DNA from: Janthinobacterium agaricidamnosum
Lineage (GTDB): Bacteria; Pseudomonadota; Gammaproteobacteria; Burkholderiales; Burkholderiaceae_D
DNA length: 64,000 nt
NCBI RefSeq assembly: GCF_003667705.1
Contig: NZ_CP033019.1
Location: forward strand, 4,526,001 to 4,590,000
Direction: 5' to 3'
Position numbers and translations under genes: made by a program. This document shows positions 7,600 to 16,561 of the stretch, in pieces. The notes under the pieces are model-generated. The model was not told the origin of the DNA. It searched no databases and saw only the letters and a list, made by a program, of their open reading frames with translations. Every line of letters begins with the position of its first letter. Positions within the stretch are counted from its first letter, which is position 1.

Positions 7600-9567
7600 T
7601 TAACGTCCCAGGCCGATGACGACGTCGAACAGGGTGCTGGCGATCTGCATGACCTTGCCGCACGCCTGGTAGGACTGCTGGTAACGCAGCAGGTTGGCCG
7701 CCTCTTCATCGAGGTTGACGCCGGAAACGGCCTGCTGCTGGGTGCTGACCTGCTGCAGCAAGGCCAGGCTGGCCAGGCCGCTCACCTGCACTTCGCGCGT
7801 CTTGTTGCCCACGAAGCTGACGGTTTGCGCATACGAACCCTGGAACGTGGCATTGCCGCCATCGAGGATATTCTTCGTCTGCAAGCCCGCCAGCAGCGCG
7901 GCATTGCGGTTGTCGCCCACGCCGCCCGTATTGGGCTTGATGACGAAGGTATCGCCCTGCGCCGGCGTGCCCGTCATGCTGACATTGATGCCGCCAAAGC
8001 TGAAGTTGTCGCCTTCCGTGTAGGGGATGTTCGCCGTGCCGGCCGGATAGGTCGTGGTCGCGCCATTCAAGCCCTTGACCGTCACCGCCTGGCCCGCCGG
8101 GAAACCCGTCAGCGAGGTGGTCGCCTTGTCATACGTCAAGGTCAGTGGACCGGTCAGGGCATTGCCCGGCGTCAGGTAGGCCTTGTCGACGGAGCCGGCG
8201 CTGAGCTTGCCGGAACCCGTATTGGCCACCGGCGCCGAGGTGGCGATCGGCGCGGCGGCCGCGATCTTGTTGCGGTCGGTGATCAGCACGTTCAAGCCGG
8301 CCGCGCCATTCGCCGTGGGTTTGATGACGTAGTTGTCGCCTTGGGCGGCCGTGCCCGAGATCGAGAAATCGACGCCGTCGATGGTTTGCGGCCCCGTTTG
8401 CGGATACGGATTGATGATGGTGTGCGTGCCGTCGGATTCGCGCGTTACCACATAGTTGCTGCCGTCGTATTTCAGGCTGTAATCGCTGGCCGTCAGCTTG
8501 GTCGGGTCGCTGACCTTGGCCGACAGCACCGTGGTGCTGCTGGCGTTGTTGCCGCGGTCGGCACCGATCACGGGGTCGGGTATCTTGAAAAAATCGCCGC
8601 CCATGGCGCCATTCAAGTCCTGGCCCAGCTTGTGCTGGTCGTTGAAGGTGCTGGCCAGCGCGATGGCGACCTTGCCCAGCGAGTTCTGGACATTGTCCAG
8701 CGTACCGCTGCGAAATTCCAGCAAGCCGCCCAGCGAACCGCCGGTCAGGGAACTGTCCGGCAGCACGGTGACGGTGCTGCCCGTGACATAGCCCACCTCG
8801 ATGCGGTTCGGGTCCGTCCGCGAAGGCGTGGCCGCCAGTTCGAAGCTGCGGTCCGCCACCACCAGGGGCTGGCCGGCGCCGATGGAAATGGTCACGGTAT
8901 TGTTGGCGGCGGGCTGCACCGTCGCCTTCACATATTTGTTCAATTCCGTGATCAGCTGGTCGCGCTGGTCCAGCAGATCGTTGGGCTGGTTGCTGGCATC
9001 GACCGACAACTGGGAAATCGACTTGTTCAGCTCGGCGAGCTGCTTGGCATAGGTATTGATCACCGTCACATTCGACGTGATCTGCGAATTGACGCCGTCA
9101 CCGATCTCCGTCAGGCGCGCGCTCAGACCCTGAAAGCGCGAAGCGAGCGAGCCGGCGCTCGACAGCAGCGCCTGGCGCGACGCGACCGACGAGGGATTCG
9201 AGCTGAAATCCTGCACGCCCTTGAAGAAATCCTGCATGGCGGGCGACAGACCGGCCGTGGGATCGGCCAGCAGATTGTCGATCTGGCTGATCTGCGTGTA
9301 ATACGTGTCGAGCGCACTGGTCGCGCTTTGCGCGGAATTGACCTGAGTGGCCATGAAGCTGTCGTACTGGCGCTTGATCTGCGACACTTCCGTGCCCGTG
9401 CCGACAAAGCCATAGCCGGCATAGTTGGACTGCGACGTCTGCTGCAGCACCACCTGGCGGCTGTAGCCGGCCACGTTGGCGTTGGTGATGTTATGCCCGG
9501 TCGTCGACAGGCCCACCTGCGCTGCAAGCAAACCGCTCTTACCGATGCTGAGTAGATTCGAAGTCAT
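7600..9567 (-). CDS. flgK: Flagellar hook-associated protein FlgK (HAP1)
   Basis: FlgK (655 residues) forms the first junction ring on the hook. The N-terminus SNLLSIGKSGLLAAQVGLS, then TTGHNITNANVAGYSRQ is the rod/hook motif, and VSGVNLDEEAANLLRYQQSYQ near the C-terminus is the matching FlgK signature. The middle contains two related modules: one around DGVDFSISGTAAQGDNYVIKP (coded near 8.33-8.39 kb) and one around IPYTEGDNFSFGG (near 8.0 kb). Where most FlgK proteins have a small residue after QSYQA, a cysteine appears here (QSYQACGK). I see no convincing Shine-Dalgarno sequence before the ATG. Confidence 0.96.
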   Translation of the reverse strand: MTSNLLSIGKSGLLAAQVGLSTTGHNITNANVAGYSRQVVLQQTSQSNYAGYGFVGTGTEVSQIKRQYDSFMATQVNSAQSATSALDTYYTQISQIDNLLADPTAGLSPAMQDFFKGVQDFSSNPSSVASRQALLSSAGSLASRFQGLSARLTEIGDGVNSQITSNVTVINTYAKQLAELNKSISQLSVDASNQPNDLLDQRDQLITELNKYVKATVQPAANNTVTISIGAGQPLVVADRSFELAATPSRTDPNRIEVGYVTGSTVTVLPDSSLTGGSLGGLLEFRSGTLDNVQNSLGKVAIALASTFNDQHKLGQDLNGAMGGDFFKIPDPVIGADRGNNASSTTVLSAKVSDPTKLTASDYSLKYDGSNYVVTRESDGTHTIINPYPQTGPQTIDGVDFSISGTAAQGDNYVIKPTANGAAGLNVLITDRNKIAAAAPIATSAPVANTGSGKLSAGSVDKAYLTPGNALTGPLTLTYDKATTSLTGFPAGQAVTVKGLNGATTTYPAGTANIPYTEGDNFSFGGINVSMTGTPAQGDTFVIKPNTGGVGDNRNAALLAGLQTKNILDGGNATFQGSYAQTVSFVGNKTREVQVSGLASLALLQQVSTQQQAVSGVNLDEEAANLLRYQQSYQACGKVMQIASTLFDVVIGLGR

Positions 9568-9655
9568 GGTGTCTTATTGGTTACCGTCAAATGTATTTAC
9601 GGCAGCCGCGGCGAAAACTTGAAGCGCGCGGCTTGCGCAGGGGACAGGCGGGGAA

Positions 9656-10582
9656 TTAGCCGACCAACGAATTTTTAATGATTTTTGTCAATTTGGCAGC
9701 GTAATTCGGGTCCGTCGCGTAGCCGGCCTTTTGCAAGCCCTGGGCAAACGTGCTGGCGTCGCCCGCGCTGGCCAGCACTTTTTCGTAGCGCTTGTTGTTG
9801 GTAATCAACTGCGCATAATCCTTGAAGCTGTCCGCGTAGCTGTCGTAGGCGCGGAATTTTTCCACCTTGCGCTGCGCCTTGCCATTTACATATTCCGTGG
9901 TGACGGCTTCCGTGACCTTGCCCTTCCAGTCGCTCGACGCCTTGATGCCGAACAGGTTGTGGCTGCTGCTGCCGTCGCGGCTGATGATTTCGCGCTTGCC
10001 CCAGCCCGTTTCCAGCGCCGCCTGGCCCAGCATGAACTTGGCCGGGATGCCGGTGGCGCGGCTCGCCTCTTCCGCATGCACGCCCAGCTTTTCCTGGAAG
10101 GCGCGCACGTGCGGCGCCTGCGTGGCGTTGGCCTTGTCGCTCAGGGTCTTGCCGGTGCCGGCGGCGCTGCCTGCACCCTCGGTCAGCGCGCCCTGCTGCT
10201 GGCGGAACGCGGCCAGGGCCTGCGCCATGCTCGACGAACGGGGCGACGGCGCTTCGGCGCCGTCGGCGGCCAGCGCCTGGTTCGACGACGACAATTGACG
10301 GATCAGCACGTCCGCCAGGCCCGTGCCCCGCTTGGCCAGGTTCTGGCTCGTCTGCTGGTCCAGCATCGAGGTGTACATCTTGCTCTGCTGGCTATCCATG
10401 ATGCCGTCCTGCGGCGTGGCCTCGCGCATGCTTTTCATCATCATGTTGATGAACATGGCTTCGAATTGCGTGGCCGCCTCTTTCAGGGCGGCGGGGTCCT
10501 TCGCCTTGGCGGACTGGCGCAGGCCATCCATGCCCTTGACGTCATAGGCGGCGGTATTGCTGAGGTCGGTTTGGCTGATCAT
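9656..10582 (-). CDS. flgJ: Flagellar rod assembly protein / peptidoglycan hydrolase FlgJ
   Basis: FlgJ (308 residues) caps the growing rod and cuts peptidoglycan so the rod can pass. The N-terminal rod-binding domain (about 1-100) includes EAATQFEAMFINMMMKSMRE. After a linker, the C-terminal glucosaminidase domain (about 155-308) has ATGIPAKFMLGQAALETGWG, with the likely catalytic Glu near residue 191, then SHNLFGIKA and YADSFKDYAQLI. This two-domain form is usual in beta- and gammaproteobacteria. Its start lies 10 bases after the flgI stop. Confidence 0.96.
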   Translation of the reverse strand: MISQTDLSNTAAYDVKGMDGLRQSAKAKDPAALKEAATQFEAMFINMMMKSMREATPQDGIMDSQQSKMYTSMLDQQTSQNLAKRGTGLADVLIRQLSSSNQALAADGAEAPSPRSSSMAQALAAFRQQQGALTEGAGSAAGTGKTLSDKANATQAPHVRAFQEKLGVHAEEASRATGIPAKFMLGQAALETGWGKREIISRDGSSSHNLFGIKASSDWKGKVTEAVTTEYVNGKAQRKVEKFRAYDSYADSFKDYAQLITNNKRYEKVLASAGDASTFAQGLQKAGYATDPNYAAKLTKIIKNSLVG

Positions 10583-10592
10583 GGCGTGTCCA

Positions 10593-11708
10593 TCAAATGA
10601 TTTCGAGTTCGGCGCGCAGCGAACCTGCCGCCTTCATCGCCTGCAGGATGGCCAGCAAGTCTTGCGGCGAGGCGCCAATGGCATTCAAGGCCTTGACCAC
10701 GTCGGACAGCGAAGCGCCGCCCTTGACCAGCATCACCTTGCCCGGTTCCTTCTTGATATCGATCTGCGCCGTCTGCGTGACCACCGTGCGTCCGCCCGAC
10801 AGCGGCGCCGGCTGGCTCACCTGCGGCTCGACATTGATGGTGACGGACAGGTTGCCATGCGAAATGGCGCACGTTTCCAGCGTCACGGACTGGTTCATCA
10901 CGACGGAACCGGTGCGCGCATTCATGATGACCTTGGCCGCCAGGCGGGCCGGATTGACTTCGATGCTTTCCAGCTGGCCCAGGAAGGACACGCGCTGGTC
11001 GCTGCCGCCCGGCGACTGCACCTGGATCACGCGCCCGTCCAGCGCGGCGGCCGTGCCGGCGCCGTAGCGGCTGTTGATGGCGTCGACCACGCGGCTGGCC
11101 GTGGCGAAATCGGTGGCGTTCAATTCCAGGCGTATCGTATTGTTGGCGCCCAGCACCGAAGGCACGGTGCGCTCGACCGTGGCGCCGCCCGAAATGCGGC
11201 CCACGCTCAGGTGATTGATGACGACGGAGCTGCCGGCCGCCTGCGCGCCCACGCCGCCCACCAGCACGTTGCCCTGCGCCATGCCGTACACCTGGCCGTC
11301 GGCGCCCTTCAATGGCGTCATCAACAAAGTGCCGCCGCGCAAACTTTTCGCATTGCCCATCGACGAGACCGTCACGTCGAGCAGCTGGCCCGGCTGGGCA
11401 AACGCGGGCAAGGCCGTCGTCACCATCACGGCGGCCACGTTTTTCAGCTGCAAACTGGTGCCTTGTGGCAAGTTAATGCCCTGCTGCTGCAGCATCGCCG
11501 CCACGCTCTGGATGGTGAATGGCGTTTGCGTGGTCTGGTCGCCGCTGCCGTCGAGGCCGACGACGAGGCCATAGCCCATCAGCTGATTCTGGCGCACGCC
11601 GGCGATGCTGGCCAGGTCCTTGATGCGCTCGGCCTGCGCCACGGGCGCCAGCAGGGAGATGGCCAGGCCGAAAACAGCGGCAAAGCGGGGGAAAGTAAAA
11701 GTGGCCAT
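10593..11708 (-). CDS. flgI: Flagellar P-ring protein FlgI
   Basis: FlgI (371 residues) makes the periplasmic P-ring bushing around the rod. A cleavable signal peptide (residues 1-26, ending LAPVAQA) is followed by ERIKDLASIAGVRQNQLMGY, then GLVVGLDGSGDQTTQTPFT, the family hallmark, and by LLVTV-type ring repeats. The C-terminus KALNAIGASPQDLLAILQAM is also typical. The single mature cysteine (LETCAISHG) is normal for some families. It is two bases downstream of flgH, so translation is probably coupled. Confidence 0.97.
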   Translation of the reverse strand: MATFTFPRFAAVFGLAISLLAPVAQAERIKDLASIAGVRQNQLMGYGLVVGLDGSGDQTTQTPFTIQSVAAMLQQQGINLPQGTSLQLKNVAAVMVTTALPAFAQPGQLLDVTVSSMGNAKSLRGGTLLMTPLKGADGQVYGMAQGNVLVGGVGAQAAGSSVVINHLSVGRISGGATVERTVPSVLGANNTIRLELNATDFATASRVVDAINSRYGAGTAAALDGRVIQVQSPGGSDQRVSFLGQLESIEVNPARLAAKVIMNARTGSVVMNQSVTLETCAISHGNLSVTINVEPQVSQPAPLSGGRTVVTQTAQIDIKKEPGKVMLVKGGASLSDVVKALNAIGASPQDLLAILQAMKAAGSLRAELEII

Positions 11709-11710
11709 GA

Positions 11711-12361
11711 TCAGAACGGCAGCAGGCTGAGGAAGAAGCGCGACGCCATCGAGGCCATTTCGGCGCGGTCGATCTGGCTGTTGGTGCGGTATTCGACGCG
11801 CGCGTCGGCCACCTGGGTCGATGGCACGACGTTGCCCGTGCCGATGGTATCGGGATTGACCATGCCCGAGAAGCGGATGAATTCCGTGCCCTTGTTCATG
11901 GCGATCTGTTTCTCGCCGGCCACGATCAGGTTACCGTTCGGCAGCACTTCAATCACCGTCACGCCGATCGTGCCGGAAAAGGTGTTGCTGGCGGACTGGT
12001 TGTCGCCGTCCGCAAACTTGGTGGCGCCATTCGCCGAGACGGTGCCGCCCAGACGGCCCTGCAGCATGCCTGGCGTGGAAAAGCCCACGCTGCCCGACTT
12101 GTTGCCGGAACTGGCGCCCGCCTTGACGGCGTTCGTGCGCTCGGTAATGGCGATCGTCATGGTGTCGCCCACGTGGCGCGCGCGGCGGTCTTCGAAGGCG
12201 GGACGGTAGGTCGACGGCTGGTAGATGGAGCCGTTGCTGACGACCACGGGTTCGGGCATCGGCGCGCGCGTGGTGGTCGGGTACTGCACGATCGAGGTGG
12301 GCGTGATGGCGCAGCCGGACAGCAGGACTGCGGACAACAGGGCGATGATGGGGTATTGCAT
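11711..12361 (-). CDS. flgH: Flagellar L-ring lipoprotein FlgH
   Basis: FlgH (216 residues) forms the outer-membrane L-ring. From the ATG at 12361 it has a lipoprotein signal, MQYPIIALLSAVLLSGC, with the lipobox LLSGC. The start is chosen because GGAGG precedes it by about six bases and the lipobox then falls at the right distance; the open frame extends 12 codons further upstream without support. Family motifs include GSIYQP, RRARHVGDTMTIAITE, GTIGVTVIEVLPNGNL and EFIRFSGMVNPDTI. It sits between flgG and flgI in the usual order. Confidence 0.96.
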   Translation of the reverse strand: MQYPIIALLSAVLLSGCAITPTSIVQYPTTTRAPMPEPVVVSNGSIYQPSTYRPAFEDRRARHVGDTMTIAITERTNAVKAGASSGNKSGSVGFSTPGMLQGRLGGTVSANGATKFADGDNQSASNTFSGTIGVTVIEVLPNGNLIVAGEKQIAMNKGTEFIRFSGMVNPDTIGTGNVVPSTQVADARVEYRTNSQIDRAEMASMASRFFLSLLPF

Positions 12362-12411
12362 GACGAACCTCCGCTGCCATCCGGCGGCGGATGGCATGAC
12401 GACTATGAAAA

Positions 12412-13194
12412 TTAAAGTTGCGACAATTTCTGCAGCATTTGATCGGACGTGGTGATGGCCTTGCTGTTGATCTCGTAAGCGCGCTGCGTCTGGATCATGT
12501 TGACCATTTCCTCGGCCACGTTGACGTTCGACGTTTCGATATAGCCCTGCATCAGCACGCCGGCGCCGTTGGTGCCCGGGGTGTTGGTCTGCGCCACGCC
12601 GGAGGCGCCCGTTTCCATGTACAGGTTTTCGCCCTTCGATTCCAGGCCGGCCGGATTGACGAAGGTGGTCAGCTGCAGCGAGCCGATTTGCGATGGTGCA
12701 ACAGTGTCGGGCAAGGTGACGGAGACGGTGCCGTCGCGCGCCACGGTCAGGCTCAGCGCATTGGTCGGCACGGTGATGGCGGGCTGGATGACGAAACCTT
12801 CGGAAGTGACGAGCTGGCCGTTGGCATCGGTCTGGAAGGAGCCGTCACGCGTGTAGGCGGTGGCGCCGTCCGGCAGCAGCACCTGGAAAAAGCCCGTGCC
12901 GTTGACCATCACATCGCGTGAATTGCCCGACGCCTGGGGATTGCCCTGCGTATGGATGCGTTCGGTAGCCACGGTGCGTACGCCCGTGCCGATCTGCAGG
13001 CCCGATGGCAGTTGGGTCTGCTGCGACGATTGCGCGCCCGGCTGGCGCACATTTTGATACAGCAAGTCTTCAAACACGGCGCGCGACTTCTTGAAGCCCG
13101 TGGTGCTGACGTTGGCCAGGTTATTGGCGATCACGTCCATCTGCGTCTGCTGCGCTTCCAGGCCGGTCTTGGCTATCCAAAGGGAACGAATCAT
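12412..13194 (-). CDS. flgG: Flagellar distal rod protein FlgG
   Basis: FlgG (260 residues) builds the distal rod. It has the N-terminal motif [20 protein letters not shown], then [24 protein letters not shown], and the C-terminal [20 protein letters not shown], which are exact FlgG signatures, with the [12 protein letters not shown] core between. Length is the standard 260-262. It lies 50 bases upstream of flgH. An unusually large gap of 232 bases separates it from flgF, which may carry an RNA structure or internal promoter. Confidence 0.97.
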   Translation of the reverse strand: MIRSLWIAKTGLEAQQTQMDVIANNLANVSTTGFKKSRAVFEDLLYQNVRQPGAQSSQQTQLPSGLQIGTGVRTVATERIHTQGNPQASGNSRDVMVNGTGFFQVLLPDGATAYTRDGSFQTDANGQLVTSEGFVIQPAITVPTNALSLTVARDGTVSVTLPDTVAPSQIGSLQLTTFVNPAGLESKGENLYMETGASGVAQTNTPGTNGAGVLMQGYIETSNVNVAEEMVNMIQTQRAYEINSKAITTSDQMLQKLSQL

Positions 13195-13280
13195 GATTTT
13201 TCTCCAATAACGGCGCTAAGTAATTCTCGGGAAATTAGTGTGAATTTATGACAAACAGAACCGGATGCTATGCAAGGCGA

Positions 13281-13315
13281 TCGCTGCGACGCAGTGCGAG
13301 CACTGCTAGCAGCGA
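13281..13315. other. Long two-part stem-loop in the flgF-flgG gap
   Basis: The 232-base gap between flgF and flgG (13195-13426) contains an outer stem TCGCTG (13281-13286) / CAGCGA (13310-13315) and an inner stem GCAGTGC (13291-13297) / GCACTGC (13300-13306). No T-run follows on the minus strand. It could be an mRNA processing or attenuation element. I see no gene in the gap. Confidence 0.5.
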
Positions 13316-13426
13316 GCAACGCCGCAGAGCGTCGGTTATGGAAGTCAGAAATCACAATAATTTATTGGGGGTTACTTAATCAGCCCTGTAGACTATTTCT
13401 ATGTGACCATTATGCCGTGGTCCCCA

Positions 13427-14170
13427 TCAATTCAAAGCGAGGATCTGGGTGGCTTTCGCCGCGTTATTCTCGGCATTCTTCAACAAGCTCATTTGCGTTT
13501 CGAACTGGCGCGCCAGAGCGATCATGCTGACCATGGAGTCGACAGGGCTGACATTGCTGCCCTCCAGGGCACCGGTGGTCAGCTTGACTGCCTGGTCGGC
13601 CTGCGCCACCGTGCCATCCTTCAGACGGAACAGGCCGTCGTCGCCGCGCACCAGTTGCTGCTCGGGCGGGTTGACCAGCTTGATGCGCCCCAGCACCGTC
13701 GACGGGCCTGGCGGCACGTCCGTGGATATCGTGCCCACCGTACCGTCGCTGGCGATGGCCACCGTCACGCCGGGCGGAATGGCCATGGGGCCCGTATCGC
13801 CCTGCACCATCAGGCCCGACTGCGTCTGCAGCATGCCGTTTTCATTGAGCTTCAGGGCGCCGTTGCGCGTGTAGGCTTCGGAACCATCGGCCGACTGCAC
13901 CGCGATCCAGCCGCCGTTTTCCACGGCCACGTCGAGCGCGCGGCCCGTGTGCTGCATCGGGCCTTGCGTGAAGTCGGAACCGACCGTCGAATCGACGACG
14001 AAGGCGCGCGTCGGCATCATGCCATCGGCCACCACGGGCACGGCGCGAAACGAGTCGAGCTGAGCGCGGAAACCCGTGCTGGTGGCGTTCGCCAGGTTGT
14101 TCGCCGTGGTCGCCTGCTTGTCCAGGATGTGCTTGGCGCCGGAGCCGGCGGTGTAGATGAGACGGTCCAT
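13427..14170 (-). CDS. flgF: Flagellar proximal rod protein FlgF
   Basis: FlgF (247 residues) is a proximal rod subunit. The N-terminus MDRLIYTAGSGAKHILDKQA, then TTANNLANATSTGFRAQLDSF and the C-terminal GSNVSPVDSMVSMIALARQF identify it. LDVAVENGGWIAVQ in the middle is the usual FlgF version of the rod core. Length is normal. It lies between flgE and flgG; a GGGGTCAGACCC palindrome separates it from flgE. Confidence 0.97.
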   Translation of the reverse strand: MDRLIYTAGSGAKHILDKQATTANNLANATSTGFRAQLDSFRAVPVVADGMMPTRAFVVDSTVGSDFTQGPMQHTGRALDVAVENGGWIAVQSADGSEAYTRNGALKLNENGMLQTQSGLMVQGDTGPMAIPPGVTVAIASDGTVGTISTDVPPGPSTVLGRIKLVNPPEQQLVRGDDGLFRLKDGTVAQADQAVKLTTGALEGSNVSPVDSMVSMIALARQFETQMSLLKNAENNAAKATQILALN

Positions 14171-14207
14171 TTTTTATTTCTCCTGTTGCCTTCAACCCAA
14201 GGCAGAA

Positions 14208-14246
14208 AGCTGGGGTCAGACCCGGCGGGTCTGACCCCGGTACTAT
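14208..14246. repeat. GGGGTCAGACCC palindromic repeat, copy 1 (flgE-flgF gap)
   Basis: The arms GGGGTCAGACCC (14212-14223) and GGGTCTGACCCC (14227-14238) are perfect complements around three bases. The element touches the flgE stop codon and lies in the 75-base gap before flgF. A second copy with the same flanks (AAGCTGGGGTCAG on one side, GACCCCGGTACTA on the other) occurs at 26416-26490. It behaves like a REP-type intergenic repeat. The stem could act as an RNA stabiliser or weak terminator. Confidence 0.8.
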
Positions 14247-15793
14247 TAACGCAGGTTGACGAGTGTTTGCATGACGGAATCCTGCGTCTTGATGGTCTGC
14301 GCATTCGCCTGGTAGGCGCGCTGGGCCGTGATCATGTTGACCAGTTCCGCCGTCAGGTCCACGTTCGACACTTCCACGGCCGAGGCGCGCAAGTCGCCCA
14401 GGCCGCCCGAGCTCGGCTCGCCCGTCATCGGGCTGCCCGAGGTCGAGCTTTCCGCCCAGGCATTGTTGCCCAGCGGCTCAAGGCCATTCGGATTGGAAAA
14501 CTTGGTCAGTACCACCTGGCCCAGGTCGCGCGTCTTGCCGTTGTTGTACTGGCCCTGGATCACGCCATCGGAACCCACGACGAAACGGTCCAGCTGGCCA
14601 GCCGCATAGCCATCGGCCACGGTGCGCTTTTCGCTGGTGGACGAACTGAGCTGGGTCGAATTGGTGAAGTCGACCTTGATCGCCAGATTCGCGTTCGCGC
14701 CCGTGGCGGGGAAGACGGGCAGGTTGACCGTCACCGGCAGGGTTTGCGGCGGCGTCAGGGCCAGCATGGCGGCCTTGTCCAGGCTCCCGACGCTGTTGAA
14801 CACCAGCGACGCCGACTTCACGGCGGGCACTTCCGTCACCGCGGAGATCCTGCTGTCGATCTGGTCCGGCGTGAGGCTGGAATTGACGCCGTTGGGCACG
14901 GCGCTGCCATAGGTGGCGCTGATGGCGGCAAGCTGGGCCGGGCTGGCGCCGGCCGCGGCGGCGGCGGTGCGTATGGCGACACCGGCCGCATTGCCATAGG
15001 CAACGGCGGCGGCCGTGATATTGGCGGGCACCAACGGCACGGCCGTGACGGCGGCCTGATAGGCGGCGCGCGCGGCCAGCGAGGCGGCATCGGTTTGCGC
15101 CGCGGCGACCACTTTCGCGCTGGTGATTTCCTTGCCGTCAGTGGCCGTGTAGACATCCCAGGTATTGGTGCCCGTCTTGACGTAGAAATTGGACATGGTG
15201 TGGGAGTTGCCCAGCGAATCGTAGACGGGCACGGGGAATTGCTTGGTCCACGACTTTTGCTCGCCCACGGTGAACGGCACCACGGTCGGCATGGCCGAAT
15301 TGGAATCGAGGTTGACCTGGGTATCGACCTTGGTGGTCGCCTGCGGCGCCATGTCGGACGGGTCGATCTGCAGCGGCACGGTGGCGCCGGCCAGGATCTT
15401 GCCGTTCACATCGGCCGGATAACCCGTCAGCTGGGCTTTCTGGGCATTGACGATGAAACCGTTCTTGTCGACCTGGAACTGGCCGTTGCGCGAGTACTGG
15501 ATGGCGCCGTTCACGCTGGTGCGGAAGAAACCGCCGCCGTTGATGGCGATGTCGAGCGGATTGGACGAACTTTCCAGGTTGCCCTGGTTGAACAACTGCG
15601 CCACCTGCGACACGGACACGCCGATACCGGGCTGGTTGCCGCCCACGCCATACAGCGAGTTGGCATAGATGTCGGCGAACTGCGCCTGCGATTGCTTGAA
15701 ACCCACGGTGGCCGAGTTGGCGATGTTGTTACCGATGACGTCCAGCGATTTGGCGGCGCCGTTCAAGCCGCTCAGGCCTTGTTGGAAAGACAT
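14246..15793 (-). CDS. flgE: Flagellar hook protein FlgE
   Basis: FlgE (515 residues) is the hook subunit. It starts MSFQQGLSGLNGAAKSLDVI, then GNNIANSATVGFKQSQAQFA, and ends SNVDLTAELVNMITAQRAYQ, then ANAQTIKTQDSVMQTLVNLR. The FlgE core LDIAINGGGFFRTS is present. A stretch at about residues 232-325 is strikingly alanine-rich (AAAQTDAASLAARAAYQAAV, then AGVAIRTAAAAAGASPAQLA) and seems to be an in-frame insertion in the outer hook domain, making the protein about 100 residues longer than the common 400-residue form. The reading frame is intact. Confidence 0.96.
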   Translation of the reverse strand: MSFQQGLSGLNGAAKSLDVIGNNIANSATVGFKQSQAQFADIYANSLYGVGGNQPGIGVSVSQVAQLFNQGNLESSSNPLDIAINGGGFFRTSVNGAIQYSRNGQFQVDKNGFIVNAQKAQLTGYPADVNGKILAGATVPLQIDPSDMAPQATTKVDTQVNLDSNSAMPTVVPFTVGEQKSWTKQFPVPVYDSLGNSHTMSNFYVKTGTNTWDVYTATDGKEITSAKVVAAAQTDAASLAARAAYQAAVTAVPLVPANITAAAVAYGNAAGVAIRTAAAAAGASPAQLAAISATYGSAVPNGVNSSLTPDQIDSRISAVTEVPAVKSASLVFNSVGSLDKAAMLALTPPQTLPVTVNLPVFPATGANANLAIKVDFTNSTQLSSSTSEKRTVADGYAAGQLDRFVVGSDGVIQGQYNNGKTRDLGQVVLTKFSNPNGLEPLGNNAWAESSTSGSPMTGEPSSGGLGDLRASAVEVSNVDLTAELVNMITAQRAYQANAQTIKTQDSVMQTLVNLR

Positions 15794-15847
15794 TGTGTTC
15801 TCCTGGTAGAAAATAGGGGTAGAGGGTCTACGCTACAAATGAGCGGC

Positions 15848-16546
15848 TTACAAAATCTGTTTCACATCGGCCATGGTGATACTGCCCACGCCCGGCACAT
15901 TCAACTTCACGCCGCCGGCGCCCGTCGACACGCTGGCGACCGAACCGAACATCAGCGCCGCCGCATCGGTCAGCTTGGCGCCGCCCCGCTTGGCTTCCAC
16001 CGAGAACGTATAGGCGCCGTCAGGCAGCACGATGTTCTTGCCGTCCTTGTCGAGCTCGGCCGTGGAGCCGTTCCAGCCCAGCGGCAAGGTACCCGCATCC
16101 TGCGGGCCCAGGTCGATGGAATGGACTTCCTTGCCCGTACTGTTGTAGATGGTGACCTTGACGCTGTCGGCCGGCGTCGCCAGGTCCACGCCCAGCAGGG
16201 CCGCGCTCTTGCTCAGGTTAATGCTCTTGCCTGCAGTCAAGACGCCGTGGCCGATGATATTGGCCGCCTGCATGGATTCGGCTTGCTGGTAGCTGGTCTT
16301 GAGCGTTTCCAGCGTGGTATTGAGCTTGTTGACGCCCGTCACCGTGGACAGCTGGGCCAACTGGCTGGTCAGCTGCGCATTGTCCAGCGGGTTCATCGGA
16401 TCCTGGTTTTGCAGCTGGGTCACCAGCAGGGTCAGGAATTTGTTCGTTTCTTCCTCGACGCTGCCCTTCGCGGCCGTGGTCTTCTTCGGATTCATCGTCG
16501 CCATCAGGTCGGTGGTGACGGTTTTGCTCGTATCGATGGTTGCCAT
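15848..16546 (-). CDS. flgD: Flagellar hook-cap / hook assembly protein FlgD
   Basis: FlgD (232 residues) is the scaffold that caps the hook while FlgE polymerises. The N-terminal region has SVEEETNKFLTLLVTQLQNQ, then DPMNPLDNAQLTSQLAQLST, which is diagnostic. The later part carries the FLN-like and Tudor-like domains (GPQDAGTLPLGWNGSTAELD, then LPDGAYTFSVEA). Length is normal. It is placed between flgC and flgE, as in most flagellar operons. Confidence 0.96.
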   Translation of the reverse strand: MATIDTSKTVTTDLMATMNPKKTTAAKGSVEEETNKFLTLLVTQLQNQDPMNPLDNAQLTSQLAQLSTVTGVNKLNTTLETLKTSYQQAESMQAANIIGHGVLTAGKSINLSKSAALLGVDLATPADSVKVTIYNSTGKEVHSIDLGPQDAGTLPLGWNGSTAELDKDGKNIVLPDGAYTFSVEAKRGGAKLTDAAALMFGSVASVSTGAGGVKLNVPGVGSITMADVKQIL

Positions 16547-16561
16547 AATGGTCAGTCAGCC

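Noticed and set aside
9568..9600. Sigma-28-like sequence before flgK (TAAA, 14-base spacer, ACCAATAA)
   Set aside because: The spacer is one base short, two of eight -10 bases differ, and the start site would fall at the flgK ATG itself. I did not list it as a promoter.
13270..13530. Plus-strand 86-codon frame in the flgF-flgG gap
   Set aside because: It runs into flgF antisense, starts in the stem-loop region, and has no ribosome-binding site or family likeness.
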